Shown here: positions 25,474-37,604 of the stretch, one piece after another | Numbering within the stretch: position 1 is the first letter of the stretch | How the letters are laid out: each line of letters begins with the position of its first letter | Assembly (NCBI RefSeq): GCF_900113315.1 | Contig: NZ_FOZG01000001.1 | Coordinates: forward strand, 1,302,001 to 1,366,000 | DNA length: 64,000 nt | Direction: 5' to 3' | From: Sphingomonas jatrophae | GTDB taxonomy: Bacteria > Pseudomonadota > Alphaproteobacteria > Sphingomonadales > Sphingomonadaceae | Notes under the pieces: generated by a model | The model's input: the letters and a program-made list of their open reading frames with translations, nothing else | Databases searched by the model: none | What the model was told of the DNA's origin: nothing | Made by a program: the position numbers and the translations under genes

Positions 25474-27858
25474 GTGACCTCGTTCTTGCCCTCCGCGCCG
25501 GCTGCAGATGATGCCGCATCAGCTCGCGCCGCCGCTCCGGATGTCGCCCGCAGCGTGCTGGATTGGATGGATACGGGCTATTGCCTGCTCGAGATGATCC
25601 GCGATGCGGACGGGCACCCGATCGACTATCGCTTTGTCGATCTCAACCCCGCCTTCGTCCGTCACACCGGCCTGCAGGACGCCCTCGGCTGCCGCATTCG
25701 GGAGCTTCGCCCCGATCATGAGCAGCACTGGTTCGACATCTATGATGCTGTTGCACGTACCGGCGAGCCGGTGCGCTTCCGCAACGTCGCCGCCGCGCTC
25801 GGCCGCACGTTCGAAGTCTCCGCTTTCCGCGTCGGCGGCGAAGGATCGCGCGAGGTCGTCGCCCTGTTCAGCGACGTCACCGCGCAGGAGGCGGCGGAGG
25901 CGAATGCGCAGGCGAGCGAGCGGACGCTGGCGGCCGAGCGCAACCGTCTGCGCACGCTGGTGGATCATCTTCCCGTCGGCGTCAGCTTCATCGCACCGGA
26001 CGGGCAGACCGCGCTGTCCAACCCCGCCTTCCGCACCTTCTTCCCCGGCGAAGTCGCGAGCAATGCAGACCTGGAGCGCACCGGAGCCGCCCACCAAGCC
26101 TATCCGCCCGCGCCGGTCGCCCAACTTGCCGAGAGTGCGCTGGCCGGGGAGCCCACGCTCGAACAGCGCATCTGCCTGCACCCGCCCGGTGGCGAGCCGC
26201 GCTGGACGCGGATCAGCGGCATACCGGTGGAGGAGGACGGCCATGTCGCCGGCGCGATCCTGACCGTGCTCGACGTGGACGAGCAGGTCCGTGCCAGCGA
26301 TGCCCTGCAACGCCAGGCCGAAGGCCTCGAGAGCGAGGTCGCGCGCCGCACCGCGGATCGCGACCGCATCTGGCGGCTGGCGCGCGACCTGATGCTCGTC
26401 GCCCGGCTGGACGGCACGGTCAATGCGATCAACCCGGCCTGGTCGGCACTGCTCGGCTGGCATGAGGATCGGCTGATCGGGACAAACCTGCTCGATCTCG
26501 TCCACCCCGAGGATCTCGATGTCACGATCCGCGAGGTGCAGGCGCTCGGCGCCGGGCGCAGCGTTCTGGCGTTCGAAAATCGGTGCCGGGCGGCAGACGG
26601 CAGCTACCGCGTGCTTGCATGGACGGCGGTGCCCGCAGACGGGCTGATCCACGCCGTCGCCCGTGACGTCACCGATCTGCGCGCGCGTGCCCTCGCCCTC
26701 CATCAGGCGGAGGAACAGCTCCGCCAGGCGCAGAAGATGGAGGCGGTCGGCCAGCTCACCGGCGGCGTCGCGCATGATTTCAACAACATGCTGACGATCA
26801 TCCGCTCGTCCACCGATCTGCTGCGCCGGCCCGATCTGCCCGAGGCCCGCCGCCGCCGCTATATCGATGCGATCGCCGAGACGAGCGATCGCGCCGCCAA
26901 GCTGACCGGCCAGCTGCTCGCCTTCGCCCGGCGGCAGGCGCTCAAGCCCGAAGTCTTCGACATGGGCGATCGGGTCGCAGCGATGGACGACATGCTCCGC
27001 TCGATCGTTGGGCCGCGGGTGCGGATCGTCACCGATCTCGCCTGCGGCGGCTGCTTCGTCGAGGCGGATCGCAGCCAGTTCGAAACCGCGCTGATCAACA
27101 TGGCGGCCAATGCGCGCGATGCCATGGACGGCGACGGCGAGCTACACATCTCGGTTCGCGCGCTCGATCACAAGCCCATGATCCGCGGCCATGCCTCGAC
27201 CGGTGGGCGCTTCGTCGCGCTCTCCGTCACCGACAGCGGCAGCGGCATCGCGCCGGAGCGCATCGCGCAGGTGTTCGAACCCTTCTTCACCACCAAGGAG
27301 GTCGGCCGTGGCACGGGTCTCGGCCTCAGCCAGGTCTATGGCTTTGCCAAACAGTCCGGCGGTGATGTCGATGTGGCGAGCACGCCCGGACAGGGTGCAT
27401 GCTTCACCCTCTATCTGCCGAACGTCGATGCGGCGTTGGTGCCTGCGCGAATGGCGCCGCGCGCCACGGCTACGACGCCCGGCGGCGGACGCCGCGTGCT
27501 GGTGGTGGAGGACAATCTCGACGTCGGCACCTTCTCCACCCAGATCCTCCAGGATCTCGGCTACGAAACGCGCTGGGCAGCCAATGCAAAGGAAGCCCTC
27601 GCGCTGCTCGGCGGCGGGCTGACCGTGGATGCGGTTTTCTCCGACGTCGTCATGCCGGGGATGAGCGGCGTCGAACTCGGCGAGGAGATTCGCCGCCGCT
27701 GGCCCGATCTGCCGGTGATCCTGACCAGCGGCTACAGCCATGTCCTGGCCGAGGAAGGCCGTCACGGCTTCGAACTGCTGCAGAAGCCCTATGCGATCGA
27801 GGAGCTGTCGCGCCTGCTCGCCCGCATGGTGCCGCTCGAGGGCCAGCCGGACGGCTGA
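25474..27858 (+). CDS. Hybrid sensor histidine kinase (PAS-PAS-PAS-HisKA-HATPase-REC)
   Basis: A 794-aa soluble-looking kinase without membrane segments. Three PAS-type modules (about 28-150, 165-275, 300-410) precede the dimerisation/phosphoacceptor domain with [11 protein letters not shown] (His near residue 432), the ATP-binding N box [11 protein letters not shown], the G1/G2 boxes DSGSGIAP and GRGTGLGLS, and a C-terminal receiver with VVEDN, phosphoacceptor Asp in FSDVVMPG (near 722) and Lys in LQKPY. The first and only start of the frame is GTG 25474. The signal may be light, redox or a ligand; the first PAS lacks the flavin-binding NCRFLQ motif, so it is not a standard LOV domain. Confidence 0.88.
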   Translation: MTSFLPSAPAADDAASARAAAPDVARSVLDWMDTGYCLLEMIRDADGHPIDYRFVDLNPAFVRHTGLQDALGCRIRELRPDHEQHWFDIYDAVARTGEPVRFRNVAAALGRTFEVSAFRVGGEGSREVVALFSDVTAQEAAEANAQASERTLAAERNRLRTLVDHLPVGVSFIAPDGQTALSNPAFRTFFPGEVASNADLERTGAAHQAYPPAPVAQLAESALAGEPTLEQRICLHPPGGEPRWTRISGIPVEEDGHVAGAILTVLDVDEQVRASDALQRQAEGLESEVARRTADRDRIWRLARDLMLVARLDGTVNAINPAWSALLGWHEDRLIGTNLLDLVHPEDLDVTIREVQALGAGRSVLAFENRCRAADGSYRVLAWTAVPADGLIHAVARDVTDLRARALALHQAEEQLRQAQKMEAVGQLTGGVAHDFNNMLTIIRSSTDLLRRPDLPEARRRRYIDAIAETSDRAAKLTGQLLAFARRQALKPEVFDMGDRVAAMDDMLRSIVGPRVRIVTDLACGGCFVEADRSQFETALINMAANARDAMDGDGELHISVRALDHKPMIRGHASTGGRFVALSVTDSGSGIAPERIAQVFEPFFTTKEVGRGTGLGLSQVYGFAKQSGGDVDVASTPGQGACFTLYLPNVDAALVPARMAPRATATTPGGGRRVLVVEDNLDVGTFSTQILQDLGYETRWAANAKEALALLGGGLTVDAVFSDVVMPGMSGVELGEEIRRRWPDLPVILTSGYSHVLAEEGRHGFELLQKPYAIEELSRLLARMVPLEGQPDG

Positions 27859-27859
27859 C

Positions 27860-29173
27860 CTATTTGCGGCCGATCACGCTCAGCGCCGCCGTCGTCATCG
27901 CCTCCACCGCGGTCGAGATCACCCGTTCGGCATCGGGCGCCCAGAAGGGGCTGTGCAGCGAGGGCAGCTGCGTCGGATCGCCCTTCACCGCATCCCATTT
28001 CGCCTGCGGCACGCCGCCCACCCAGAAGAGCAGGCTCTGCACCTTGGGATCGGCCAGCGCATATTGGCTGAAATCCTCGCTCGCGGTGACGGACGGCGTC
28101 TGCCGCACTCGCTCCGCGCCGAAACGCTGCGTCAGCGCGCCGATCACCTGACCGGTCAGCGGCTCGCTATTCACCGTCACGTCCGCGCCGCGGCCGTTCA
28201 GCGTGACGGTGGGCAGCAGCGCAGCAGGCAGCCCCGCCGCCTCGGCCTCCGCCTTGGCGATGCGGCGGATACCGTCGAGCAGGTGGCGCCGCACGCCCGG
28301 ATCGAACGCCCGCACCGTCAGCTGCAGCTTCGCCTCCGCCGGCACGATGTTGTGCTTGGTGCCGGCATGGAAGCTCCCGACCGTCACGATGGCGACTTCG
28401 TGCGGATCCACCTCGCGGCTGACCAGCGTCTGGAGCGTCGTGACGATCCGCGCCGCGATGACGATGGGGTCGACCGTCGTCTGCGGCATCGCGCCATGCC
28501 CGCCACGCCCCTTCACGACGATGTCGACCGAGTCGCTCGATGCCATCGCCGGCCCGCTATTATAGCCGATCACGCCCGCGGGCAGCGCCGCCGAATCATG
28601 GAAGGCGATCACCGCCTCGGGCTTCGGGAAACGGGTGTAGAGCCCGTCCTTCAGCATCGCTGCCGCACCGCCGACAATCTCCTCCGCCGGCTGGCCGATC
28701 ATCACCAGCGTGCCCGACCAGCGATCCTTCATCGCCGCCAGCCGCCGCGCGGTGCCGATCCACGCGGTCATGTGCGTGTCGTGGCCGCAGGCGTGCATGA
28801 CGGGCGTCGGCTGGCCCTCACGCGTCTTGCCCACCGCCTTGCTGGCGAAGGGCAGCCCGGTCTGCTCCTCCACCGGCAGCGCATCCATGTCGGCGCGCAG
28901 CAGCACCGTAGGCCCCGGTCCGTTGCGCATCACCGCGACGACGCCCGTGCCGCCCACCCCTTCCGTCATCTCGAAGCCGAGCTTGCGCGCCTCGGCGGCC
29001 AGCGTCGCCGCGCTCTTATGCTCCTCGAACGACAGTTCGGGGTTGGCGTGCAGCGTGCGGTAGATGCCCATCAGGCCGGGCATGTCGGCGGCGACCGCCT
29101 GGGTCAGCGGGTCGGCGGCGACGGGCGCGGCCATCAGGCCGGCGACAAGAGCGAGAAAAGGGAGGCGTTGCAT
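27860..29173 (-). CDS. Exported M20-family amidohydrolase
   Basis: A 437-aa metal-dependent amidohydrolase with a signal peptide (RLPFLALVAGLMAAPVAA). M20D features are clear: LHANPELSFEEHKS, LLRADMDALPV, HACGHDTHM (metal His and Asp), a Glu in PAEEI, a dimerisation region with GRGGHGAMPQ, and ASEDFS near the end. Such enzymes hydrolyse N-acyl or amide bonds of small substrates, here in the periplasm. ATG 29173 is chosen to begin the signal peptide. It ends 1 nt from the convergent kinase gene. The substrate is unknown. Confidence 0.88.
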   Translation of the reverse strand: MQRLPFLALVAGLMAAPVAADPLTQAVAADMPGLMGIYRTLHANPELSFEEHKSAATLAAEARKLGFEMTEGVGGTGVVAVMRNGPGPTVLLRADMDALPVEEQTGLPFASKAVGKTREGQPTPVMHACGHDTHMTAWIGTARRLAAMKDRWSGTLVMIGQPAEEIVGGAAAMLKDGLYTRFPKPEAVIAFHDSAALPAGVIGYNSGPAMASSDSVDIVVKGRGGHGAMPQTTVDPIVIAARIVTTLQTLVSREVDPHEVAIVTVGSFHAGTKHNIVPAEAKLQLTVRAFDPGVRRHLLDGIRRIAKAEAEAAGLPAALLPTVTLNGRGADVTVNSEPLTGQVIGALTQRFGAERVRQTPSVTASEDFSQYALADPKVQSLLFWVGGVPQAKWDAVKGDPTQLPSLHSPFWAPDAERVISTAVEAMTTAALSVIGRK

Positions 29174-29213
29174 GCCCGGCAGCACAGCAGCCTGGCGGCT
29201 GCCGCGCAAGCCG

Positions 29214-29453
29214 TCATGCGGCGGCGAGCCGATAGCAGGGCTGCGCCGGGATCGGACGCCGCGGCGCCTCGCGCTTCAGGCCAGGCTGCGCCCGCTGGAG
29301 CGCCCGCGGCCGCAGCTCGTCCATGCGAACCGCCATCGGCTGGAAACGGGGGCCGCACGGCTGCGAACGGGCGATCTTCAGATCCGCGGCGGACAGGTCC
29401 ACCGCGGCTGCCTGCCCGGCAAATGCCAGCGCGATCATCATCCAGCCTGCCAT
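29214..29453 (-). CDS. Small exported hypothetical protein
   Basis: A 79-aa frame with a clear signal peptide (AGWMMIALAFAGQAAA) followed by a basic, Pro/Arg-rich tail with two cysteines (SQPCGPRF and AQPCYRL) and no known domain. AAGGGG lies about 7 nt before the ATG. It lies between the M20 gene and the DUF4893 gene on the same strand, with gaps of 40 and 65 nt, in a run of six co-directional genes. The signal peptide and ribosome binding site support a real gene. Confidence 0.6.
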   Translation of the reverse strand: MAGWMMIALAFAGQAAAVDLSAADLKIARSQPCGPRFQPMAVRMDELRPRALQRAQPGLKREAPRRPIPAQPCYRLAAA

Positions 29454-29518
29454 GGCCGAACCCCTTTTCCCAGATCCCCGCTTAGGCTTTTACCTGAGCG
29501 CGGCGGATCGGAAAAGGC

Positions 29519-30112
29519 TCAAGAGGCGGGCACCAGCTCGATCACATCCAGCATCGATTCCCAGCGTGGCTGCGGCAGCACCAGCCGCCAGCGCTGCGGC
29601 CCGATCCGCTCGAGCGCGCCGATCATGTCGCGCTGCGCATCCCGCCCATATTGCTGCGCGCGGCCCTCATCGCCCAGCATCATCGTGCCGAGGAACACGA
29701 GCCGCCCATCGCGATTGGGGAAGAGGAAGCCGACCGGCCGTTGCGGCCCGTTGAGCCGGGCGAAGCTCATCAGGTCGCCTTCCAGCGCGATGCGGCAGGC
29801 GAAGGGAGGATAAGCGGCGAATTCGGTGAGGCCACCCGGCTTGGCGCCGAGCTTGGTCGTGCGGCAGCGATACTCGCCGGGGGGCGGCGGCGGCCCGCCG
29901 CGGCCGGCATCGGGCTGGAGCAGCAGCCCCTCCGCCGCAATCTCCCCGCCCTTCCCCGCCGCCCGCGCCTGCGCCAGCGCCGCGGTCCAGTCGCTCCGCC
30001 AGCTGCGCAGCCGCGCCCGGTCGTCCGCCGTCGCCAGCGTGCGCCAGTCGGCCACTGCCGCACGGGCACCAGCGGGCAGCAGCGCCAGCGCGCAGAGTAT
30101 GAGGGTTCGCAT
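29519..30112 (-). CDS. DUF4893-family exported protein
   Basis: About 197 aa with a signal peptide (RTLILCALALLPAGARA). The mature part matches the DUF4893 pattern of sphingomonads: DWRTLATADDRARLRSWR, then an acidic LLLQPD segment, PPGEYRCR and KLGA, FACRI, and a C-terminal WRLVLPQP strand. Function is unknown; it is predicted to be periplasmic. ATG 30112 is preferred since the longer frame to 30175 runs into the dehydrogenase gene. It lies 40 nt downstream of that gene. Confidence 0.75.
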   Translation of the reverse strand: MRTLILCALALLPAGARAAVADWRTLATADDRARLRSWRSDWTAALAQARAAGKGGEIAAEGLLLQPDAGRGGPPPPPGEYRCRTTKLGAKPGGLTEFAAYPPFACRIALEGDLMSFARLNGPQRPVGFLFPNRDGRLVFLGTMMLGDEGRAQQYGRDAQRDMIGALERIGPQRWRLVLPQPRWESMLDVIELVPAS

Positions 30113-30152
30113 GTCGATCAGGCGACGCGCGGGGGAGCGCTTTCGTTCCGCC

Positions 30153-30938
30153 TCACGCCGCCGTCCAGCCGCCATCCATCGAAAGGTTCGCCCCCGTGAT
30201 CGACGCCGCGCCGTCGGAGCAGAGATAGAGCGCCAGGCTCGCCACCTGCTCCACGGTCACGAACTCCTTGGTCGGCTGGCCTGCCAGCAGGACGTCGTTC
30301 ATCACCTGCTCGCGCGTCAGGCCCCGCGCCTTCATCGTATCGGGGATCTGCTTCTCCACCAGCGGCGTCCAGACATAGCCGGGCGAGATGCAGTTCGCCG
30401 TCACGCCGAACGTCGCCGCCTCCAGCGCCACCGTCTTGGTCAGCCCGGCGATGCCGTGCTTGGCCGCCACATAAGCGGACTTGAACGGCGATGCGGTGAG
30501 CGAGTGGGCGGACGCGGTGTTGATGATCCGCCCCCATTTGCGCGCCTTCATTCCCGGCAGCGCGGCGCGGATCGTGTGGAAGGCGGAGGTGAGATTGATC
30601 GCGATGATCGCGTCCCACTTGTCGAGCGGGAACTCCTCGACGGGCGCGACATGCTGGATGCCGGCATTGTTGATCAGGATGTCGACCGAGCCGAACTCCT
30701 TGGCGCAATCCGCCACCATCGCTGCGATCTCGTCCGGCCTGGTCATGTCCGCCGCCGAATAGCTCGCCCCCGCCCCGCTTGCGGCGGCCAGCGCCTGCCG
30801 CTCGCTCTCGATCGCGGCGGCGTCGCCGAAGCCGTTGATCGTCACGTTCGCGCCCTCGGCCGCCAGCGCCTTGGCATAAGCGAGGCCGATGCCGGAAGTG
30901 GAGCCGGTGACGAGCGCGGTCTTGCCCTTGAGGAACAT
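30153..30938 (-). CDS. 3-hydroxybutyrate dehydrogenase (SDR family)
   Basis: A 261-aa SDR closely resembling D-3-hydroxybutyrate dehydrogenases: LKGKTALVTGSTSGIGLAYA at the N-terminus, NNAGIQHVAPVEEFP, the catalytic Ser-Tyr-Lys with AYVAAKHG, and ISPGYVWTPLVEKQIPD, a segment typical of BdhA. It would oxidise 3-hydroxybutyrate to acetoacetate with NAD, a step in polyhydroxybutyrate or ketone body use. The patatin-like gene ends 17 nt upstream on the same strand, a pairing that suggests lipid or polymer turnover. ATG 30938 is set by the family's usual N-terminus. Confidence 0.88.
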   Translation of the reverse strand: MFLKGKTALVTGSTSGIGLAYAKALAAEGANVTINGFGDAAAIESERQALAAASGAGASYSAADMTRPDEIAAMVADCAKEFGSVDILINNAGIQHVAPVEEFPLDKWDAIIAINLTSAFHTIRAALPGMKARKWGRIINTASAHSLTASPFKSAYVAAKHGIAGLTKTVALEAATFGVTANCISPGYVWTPLVEKQIPDTMKARGLTREQVMNDVLLAGQPTKEFVTVEQVASLALYLCSDGAASITGANLSMDGGWTAA

Positions 30939-30955
30939 GGGATAACTCCGTTGGA

Positions 30956-32083
30956 TCAGCGGGTGAGATCGAAGGCGGCGGTCTTTCCGTCGAGGATGTT
31001 CTGCGCGACCAGTTCGGACCGCGTCATCGTCCGCGCGACCGCCTCGCGGCCCGATGCCCAATGTTCGGCCATCGTCCGCGCGGAAAACTCATAGTCGCGC
31101 GCGCCGCCTTCCCAGGCGTTGGCGCGGTAGATCAGCTGGACGAGGTTGACGCTATATTCGCGCGCCTGCTCCGCGAGCGCCGCCACGTCGGGGTCGTCGC
31201 ACATGTCCGGCGGCAGCTTGGCCAGCACGCGGCGGATCGCCTGCCGCTCGCGCCGCAGCTTCAGCAGCTGGTCGGACACCTGCCGCGTGCGGCTGGAAAA
31301 CTGCACTTCCTTCGCGCGCGCTAGCACGTCCACCATCGTCCGGGGCTTCGGCGCTGCCGCAGAGAACAGGTCGACCTGGAAGACGAGCATGTCGCCGTCC
31401 TGCGTCTCCAGCACATGGCCGAGCGGCGTGTTGGAGACGAGCCCGCCATCCCACCACAATTTGCCGTCAATCTCGACCGGCGGCAGGCCCGGCGGCAGCG
31501 CGCCGGACGCCATGATGTGCCGCGCATCCAGCCGCTCGCGGCGATTGTCGAAATAATGGAAGTTGCCGCTCTCCAGCTCGACCGCGCCGACCGACAGCCG
31601 CATCGGGCCCTCGTTCAGCAGATCCCAGTCGATCAGCGCGTCGAGCGTCTGCCGCATCGGCGTGCTGTCGTAGAAGGAGAGCGCCTCGATCGTCCCCGGC
31701 AGCGCCACGGTCGGCGGCCACATGCGGGGCTTGAAGAAGCCGGGCACGCCGAACGTCGCGACGAAGCCGGCGGACCACAGATGCAGCCATTCGCGCGCAT
31801 CGTCCGTCTGCCAGATGGGGAAGCTCGGCAACGCGCCGGTCAGCGTATCCCAGAAGGCGCGCAGGCGTGCGACGCGCCGCCCGGGCGGGTTGCCCGCGAT
31901 GATCGCGGCATTGGCCGCGCCTATCGAGATGCCAGCGACCCAGTCCACCTCGATCCCACCGGCAGACAGCGCCTCATAGACGCCCGCCTGATAGGCGCCG
32001 AGCGCGCCGCCGCCCTGCAGCACCAGCGCGACATGATCGGGCAGCGGCAGCGCCGCCGGCCGGCGGGGATCGGCGTCAGCCAT
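30956..32083 (-). CDS. Patatin-like phospholipase with C-terminal DUF3734 region
   Basis: A 375-aa protein with the patatin catalytic core: oxyanion loop QGGGALGAYQAG near residues 23-34, nucleophile GISIGA with Ser 53, and the catalytic Asp in WWDGGLVSNTP. The last 120 residues fit the DUF3734 extension found after bacterial patatin domains. No signal peptide. Such proteins hydrolyse acyl esters of lipids; some act on poly-3-hydroxybutyrate granules, and the 3-hydroxybutyrate dehydrogenase gene directly downstream makes that attractive here, as inference only. Confidence 0.88.
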   Translation of the reverse strand: MADADPRRPAALPLPDHVALVLQGGGALGAYQAGVYEALSAGGIEVDWVAGISIGAANAAIIAGNPPGRRVARLRAFWDTLTGALPSFPIWQTDDAREWLHLWSAGFVATFGVPGFFKPRMWPPTVALPGTIEALSFYDSTPMRQTLDALIDWDLLNEGPMRLSVGAVELESGNFHYFDNRRERLDARHIMASGALPPGLPPVEIDGKLWWDGGLVSNTPLGHVLETQDGDMLVFQVDLFSAAAPKPRTMVDVLARAKEVQFSSRTRQVSDQLLKLRRERQAIRRVLAKLPPDMCDDPDVAALAEQAREYSVNLVQLIYRANAWEGGARDYEFSARTMAEHWASGREAVARTMTRSELVAQNILDGKTAAFDLTR

Positions 32084-32112
32084 GGCTTAGCGCTCTCCCC
32101 GCACGGACCACA

Positions 32113-34716
<2,604 letters not shown>

Positions 34717-34851
34717 TTCGGGCGGATCTCCGGGATCGATTATTGCCGCCACGGCTAGCCTCTGCCCGCACCCCCCGCAAGCGACATGCATGTCACTTTG
34801 CAACCTCCCGCGCGGCTCCGCATTCAGCGGGTGATAGGGAGCCCTGCCACC

Positions 34852-35751
34852 ATGCGCCTCGACGATCTTGGACCCAGCGACAACGTCCGCGACCAGCGCG
34901 GCATGAGCTTCGGTGGCGGCGGCGGCGGCGGGTTCGGCGGCGGCGGGCTCGGCCTGATCCTCAGCTTGGTCGGCTCGCGCTTCGGCATCGTCGGCATCCT
35001 CGTCGTGCTGGCGGGCGCGTGGTTCATGGGCGCGCTGGGCGGGGGCGGCGGCAGCCAGCGTGCGGTCTCGCCACAGGGTCAGCAGGGCCGCAGCGCCGCG
35101 CAGGCCTGCTCGGTTGATGCCGCCAGCGCCTTCTCCTGCCGCGTCCTCGCCTCGACGGAGCAGACGTGGGGCCAGGTCTTTTCGCGCCAGGGCTCGCAAT
35201 ATGTCGCGCCCACGCTGGTCTTCTATGCCGGGCGCGGCCAGTCGGGCTGCGGCGCCGCGCAGTCGGCGATGGGCCCGTTCTACTGCCCGAGCGACAATGG
35301 CGTCTATCTCGACACGGACTTCTTCAACGAGCTTCAGCAGCGCTTCGGCGCGGCGGGTGACTTCGCGCAGGCCTATGTCATCGCGCATGAGGTCGGCCAC
35401 CATGTCCAGACGATCACCGGCATTTCGGACAAGGTCCGCGCGGCGCAGCAGCAGGGCTCCGAGGCGGACAGCAACGCCCTCCAGGTGAAGATGGAGCTGC
35501 AGGCGGATTGCTATGCCGGCGTCTGGGCCGGGCTCAACCGCAACCGGCTGGAGCCGGGCGACGTCGAGGAGGGCATGCGTGCGGCGCAGGCGATCGGCGA
35601 CGACACGCTCCAGAAGGCCGCCGGCCGCCGCCCCGTGCCGGAAAGCTTCACCCACGGCACCTCGGCGCAGCGTCAGGCATGGCTCCGCCGCGGGCTGGAG
35701 ACGGCCGACCCCGGCCAGTGCGACACCTTCGCGGCGAATGCCCGCGCCTGA
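34852..35751 (+). CDS. Neutral zinc metallopeptidase, YpfJ family
   Basis: A 299-aa membrane-anchored protein. A short cytoplasmic N-terminus with a Gly-rich tract is followed by one membrane helix (RFGIVGILVVLAGAWFMG) and an extracytoplasmic domain with the zinc site IAHEVGHHVQ (near residue 179) and QADCYAGVWA. Cysteines in this domain may form disulfides. This is the layout of the YpfJ/KPN_02809 family, putative metallopeptidases of unknown substrate. AGGGAG lies 10 nt before ATG 34852. It is divergent from the M1 aminopeptidase. Confidence 0.88.
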   Translation: MRLDDLGPSDNVRDQRGMSFGGGGGGGFGGGGLGLILSLVGSRFGIVGILVVLAGAWFMGALGGGGGSQRAVSPQGQQGRSAAQACSVDAASAFSCRVLASTEQTWGQVFSRQGSQYVAPTLVFYAGRGQSGCGAAQSAMGPFYCPSDNGVYLDTDFFNELQQRFGAAGDFAQAYVIAHEVGHHVQTITGISDKVRAAQQQGSEADSNALQVKMELQADCYAGVWAGLNRNRLEPGDVEEGMRAAQAIGDDTLQKAAGRRPVPESFTHGTSAQRQAWLRRGLETADPGQCDTFAANARA

Positions 35752-35903
35752 TCGGGCGCGCGCGTTCCGATCGGCAGGCGGCGCCACTCGGCTGCTGTGC
35801 CAGTTAGTCCCGCTGCGGCGGACCACCCCATCTGAGGTGATGATACCGGCTTGTCGACCCCTCTATCCGGCCGCAAGAAGGCCTGAGACGACCGGGGCAC
35901 GAC

Positions 35904-36512
35904 ATGCAAATCGCAATTTTGACCTTCGACGGCTTCAACGAACTCGACTCGTTCGTCGCGGCTGCGATCCTCAATCGCGTGCCCGGCCTCAGCGCGCAGA
36001 TCGTCGCGCCCTCGCCGGAGATCGTGTCGATGAGCGGTGTCGCGGTGCGTGCGCAGCAGCCGCTCGACTTCGCCGCGCAAGCCGACGCAGTGATCGTCGG
36101 CAGCGGCATCCGCACGCGCGAGATCGCGGCTGACGCCGCTCTGCTGAACCGCCTGCGCCTCGATCCCGCGCGCCAGATCATCGGCGCGCAATGTTCGGGC
36201 ACCTTGCTGCTGGCCAAGCTCGGCCTGATCGGTGACCTGCCCGCCTGCACCGACCTGACGACGAAGCCCTGGGTGGTGGAGGCGGGCGTGCGCGTGATCG
36301 ACGCTCCCTTCATCGCGCACGGCAACGTCGCCACCGCAGGCGGTTGCCTCGCCTCCATCTATCTCGCGGCGTGGACGATCACGCGGCTGGCGGGCGAGGA
36401 TGCCGCGGCCGCCGCACTTCATTATGTCGCCCCGGTCGGGGAGAAAGCAGCTTGGGTGGACCGGGCGATGGCGGTGATCGCCCCGCACTTGGCCCAGCCC
36501 GCTTTCGCCTGA
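35904..36512 (+). CDS. DJ-1/PfpI family protein
   Basis: A 202-aa class I glutamine amidotransferase-like protein: QIAILTFDGFNELD at the N-terminus and the nucleophile elbow GAQCSGTLLLAKLG near residue 97 with the reactive Cys. Members act as deglycases, isonitrile hydratases, chaperones or regulators; no extra DNA-binding domain follows here, which rules out the AraC-fused type. No signal peptide. It stands alone, convergent with the SWFGD/DUF2171 gene. The 152-bp gap upstream shows nothing recognisable. Confidence 0.8.
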   Translation: MQIAILTFDGFNELDSFVAAAILNRVPGLSAQIVAPSPEIVSMSGVAVRAQQPLDFAAQADAVIVGSGIRTREIAADAALLNRLRLDPARQIIGAQCSGTLLLAKLGLIGDLPACTDLTTKPWVVEAGVRVIDAPFIAHGNVATAGGCLASIYLAAWTITRLAGEDAAAAALHYVAPVGEKAAWVDRAMAVIAPHLAQPAFA

Positions 36513-36515
36513 ACG

Positions 36516-36548
36516 AAAAAGAGGAGCCCGACGCTGCCGCCGGGCTCC
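36516..36548 (-). terminator. Rho-independent terminator of the SWFGD/DUF2171 gene
   Basis: GGAGCCCG (36523-36530) and CGGGCTCC (36541-36548) form an 8-bp stem; on the minus strand the stem is followed by a U-rich run (complement of 36516-36520). It may also stop the convergent DJ-1 gene. Confidence 0.75.
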
Positions 36549-36577
36549 CCCTTCAGTCCGTTGCTTCGAGCGGCGCC

Positions 36578-37603
36578 TTAGTAGGTGCCGGAGAAGCTCC
36601 GGTTCAGATCGGTGCGGTTGTTGTCGCCCGAGCGATCGGAGTTCGAGCGATCGTTCGATCCGAACGCGCTGTTCCGCTCCTCGTCGCGCCAGTGGCTCTT
36701 GGCCTCGTCCGCCGTCTTGCTGATCGTCACCTTGTCGTCGACCGACTGGATCCACGAACAGGGGATTGAGTGATGGTGGCCGTGCGCATCGGTATCCTGC
36801 TTGGTCAGGATGATGCGATCGCCGCGGACCTTGTCGACGGTGCCGACATGCTGGCCGTCCGAACCGACGACATCCTGATGCTCCTGCACCTTGCCGAGCG
36901 ACTGGCGCTGCGTCTGGCGGGTCTGACGCCAGGAGCCGAACTCGCTCTCGAATTTTGACTGATTCTCGCGCCGGTAATCGTCATAGTCGCGGTCGAGATC
37001 GGCCATCTGCCGGTCACGCCAGGAGCGATAATGCGAGTCACCACCGAAGCTTGACGAGCCGCGGTCATTGCCGGTGCTGCCATAGCTCTGCTGCGAACCG
37101 AAGCCGCCGCTGCCCGCGCCATAGCTGCCGCGGTCGGAATAGCTCTGGCTGCGATCGTCGCGATTGCCGCCATAGGAGCGATCGCGCCCCTGCTCGTAGC
37201 CGCGATCCGCCTGGCCATAACGGCCGCGATCGCTGTCGAAGCTGCCATAGGACGACTGCCCGTAGGAGGACTGGCCGTAACGGCTGCGGTCATAGTCTGA
37301 ATTGCCGTAGCCGCTCTGGCCGTAATGGCGCTGATAGTCGCGCTCGGCATTGCGCTCGTCCCAGCGGCGGCGGCGCTCGGCCTCCTCGTCGCCGAACCAG
37401 CTTCGCACTTCGTCGCCCGCGCGATCGAAGAAGCCGCGATCGTCATAGTCATAGCCCTGCGGCTGACGGCCATAACCGCCACGGTCGCGGTCGTAACCGC
37501 CGCGATACTCATCCTGCCGGCCGTAGGATTGGTCGCGACCATAATCGCGCGCGCCATATCCCTGATCGCGGCCGTAGCGGCGATCATTACGCTCGTAGCC
37601 CAT
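36578..37603 (-). CDS. Low-complexity SWFGD/DUF2171 protein, probably stress-related
   Basis: A 341-aa hydrophilic protein in three parts. Residues 1-55 and about 90-185 are Tyr/Gly/Arg/Asp/Ser-rich low-complexity repeats (YGRDQ, YGQSS). Between them is DEVRSWFGDEEAERRRRWDE, the SWFGD motif known from alphaproteobacterial stress proteins. Residues about 235-300 form a DUF2171/PRC-barrel-like domain (VGSDGQHVGTVDKVRGDRII ending near DDKVTI). There is no signal peptide. The start has AGGAGG 8 nt upstream, inside a palindrome (37605-37616). A near-consensus EcfG promoter is 80 nt upstream. A role in desiccation or osmotic stress is inferred. Confidence 0.75.
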   Translation of the reverse strand: MGYERNDRRYGRDQGYGARDYGRDQSYGRQDEYRGGYDRDRGGYGRQPQGYDYDDRGFFDRAGDEVRSWFGDEEAERRRRWDERNAERDYQRHYGQSGYGNSDYDRSRYGQSSYGQSSYGSFDSDRGRYGQADRGYEQGRDRSYGGNRDDRSQSYSDRGSYGAGSGGFGSQQSYGSTGNDRGSSSFGGDSHYRSWRDRQMADLDRDYDDYRRENQSKFESEFGSWRQTRQTQRQSLGKVQEHQDVVGSDGQHVGTVDKVRGDRIILTKQDTDAHGHHHSIPCSWIQSVDDKVTISKTADEAKSHWRDEERNSAFGSNDRSNSDRSGDNNRTDLNRSFSGTY

Positions 37604-37604
37604 G

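Noticed and set aside
25295-25477. A 60-codon plus-strand frame before the histidine kinase, overlapping its GTG start
   Set aside because: It runs through the two palindromes and the start of the divergent regulator; no ribosome binding site and no protein-like composition.
25474-25930. First PAS domain of the hybrid kinase as a blue-light LOV domain
   Set aside because: The flavin-binding NCRFLQ motif with its reactive cysteine is absent.
34717-35826. N-terminal extension of the M1 aminopeptidase frame
   Set aside because: It crosses the promoter region and the divergent YpfJ-family gene; the signal peptide marks the true start at 34716.
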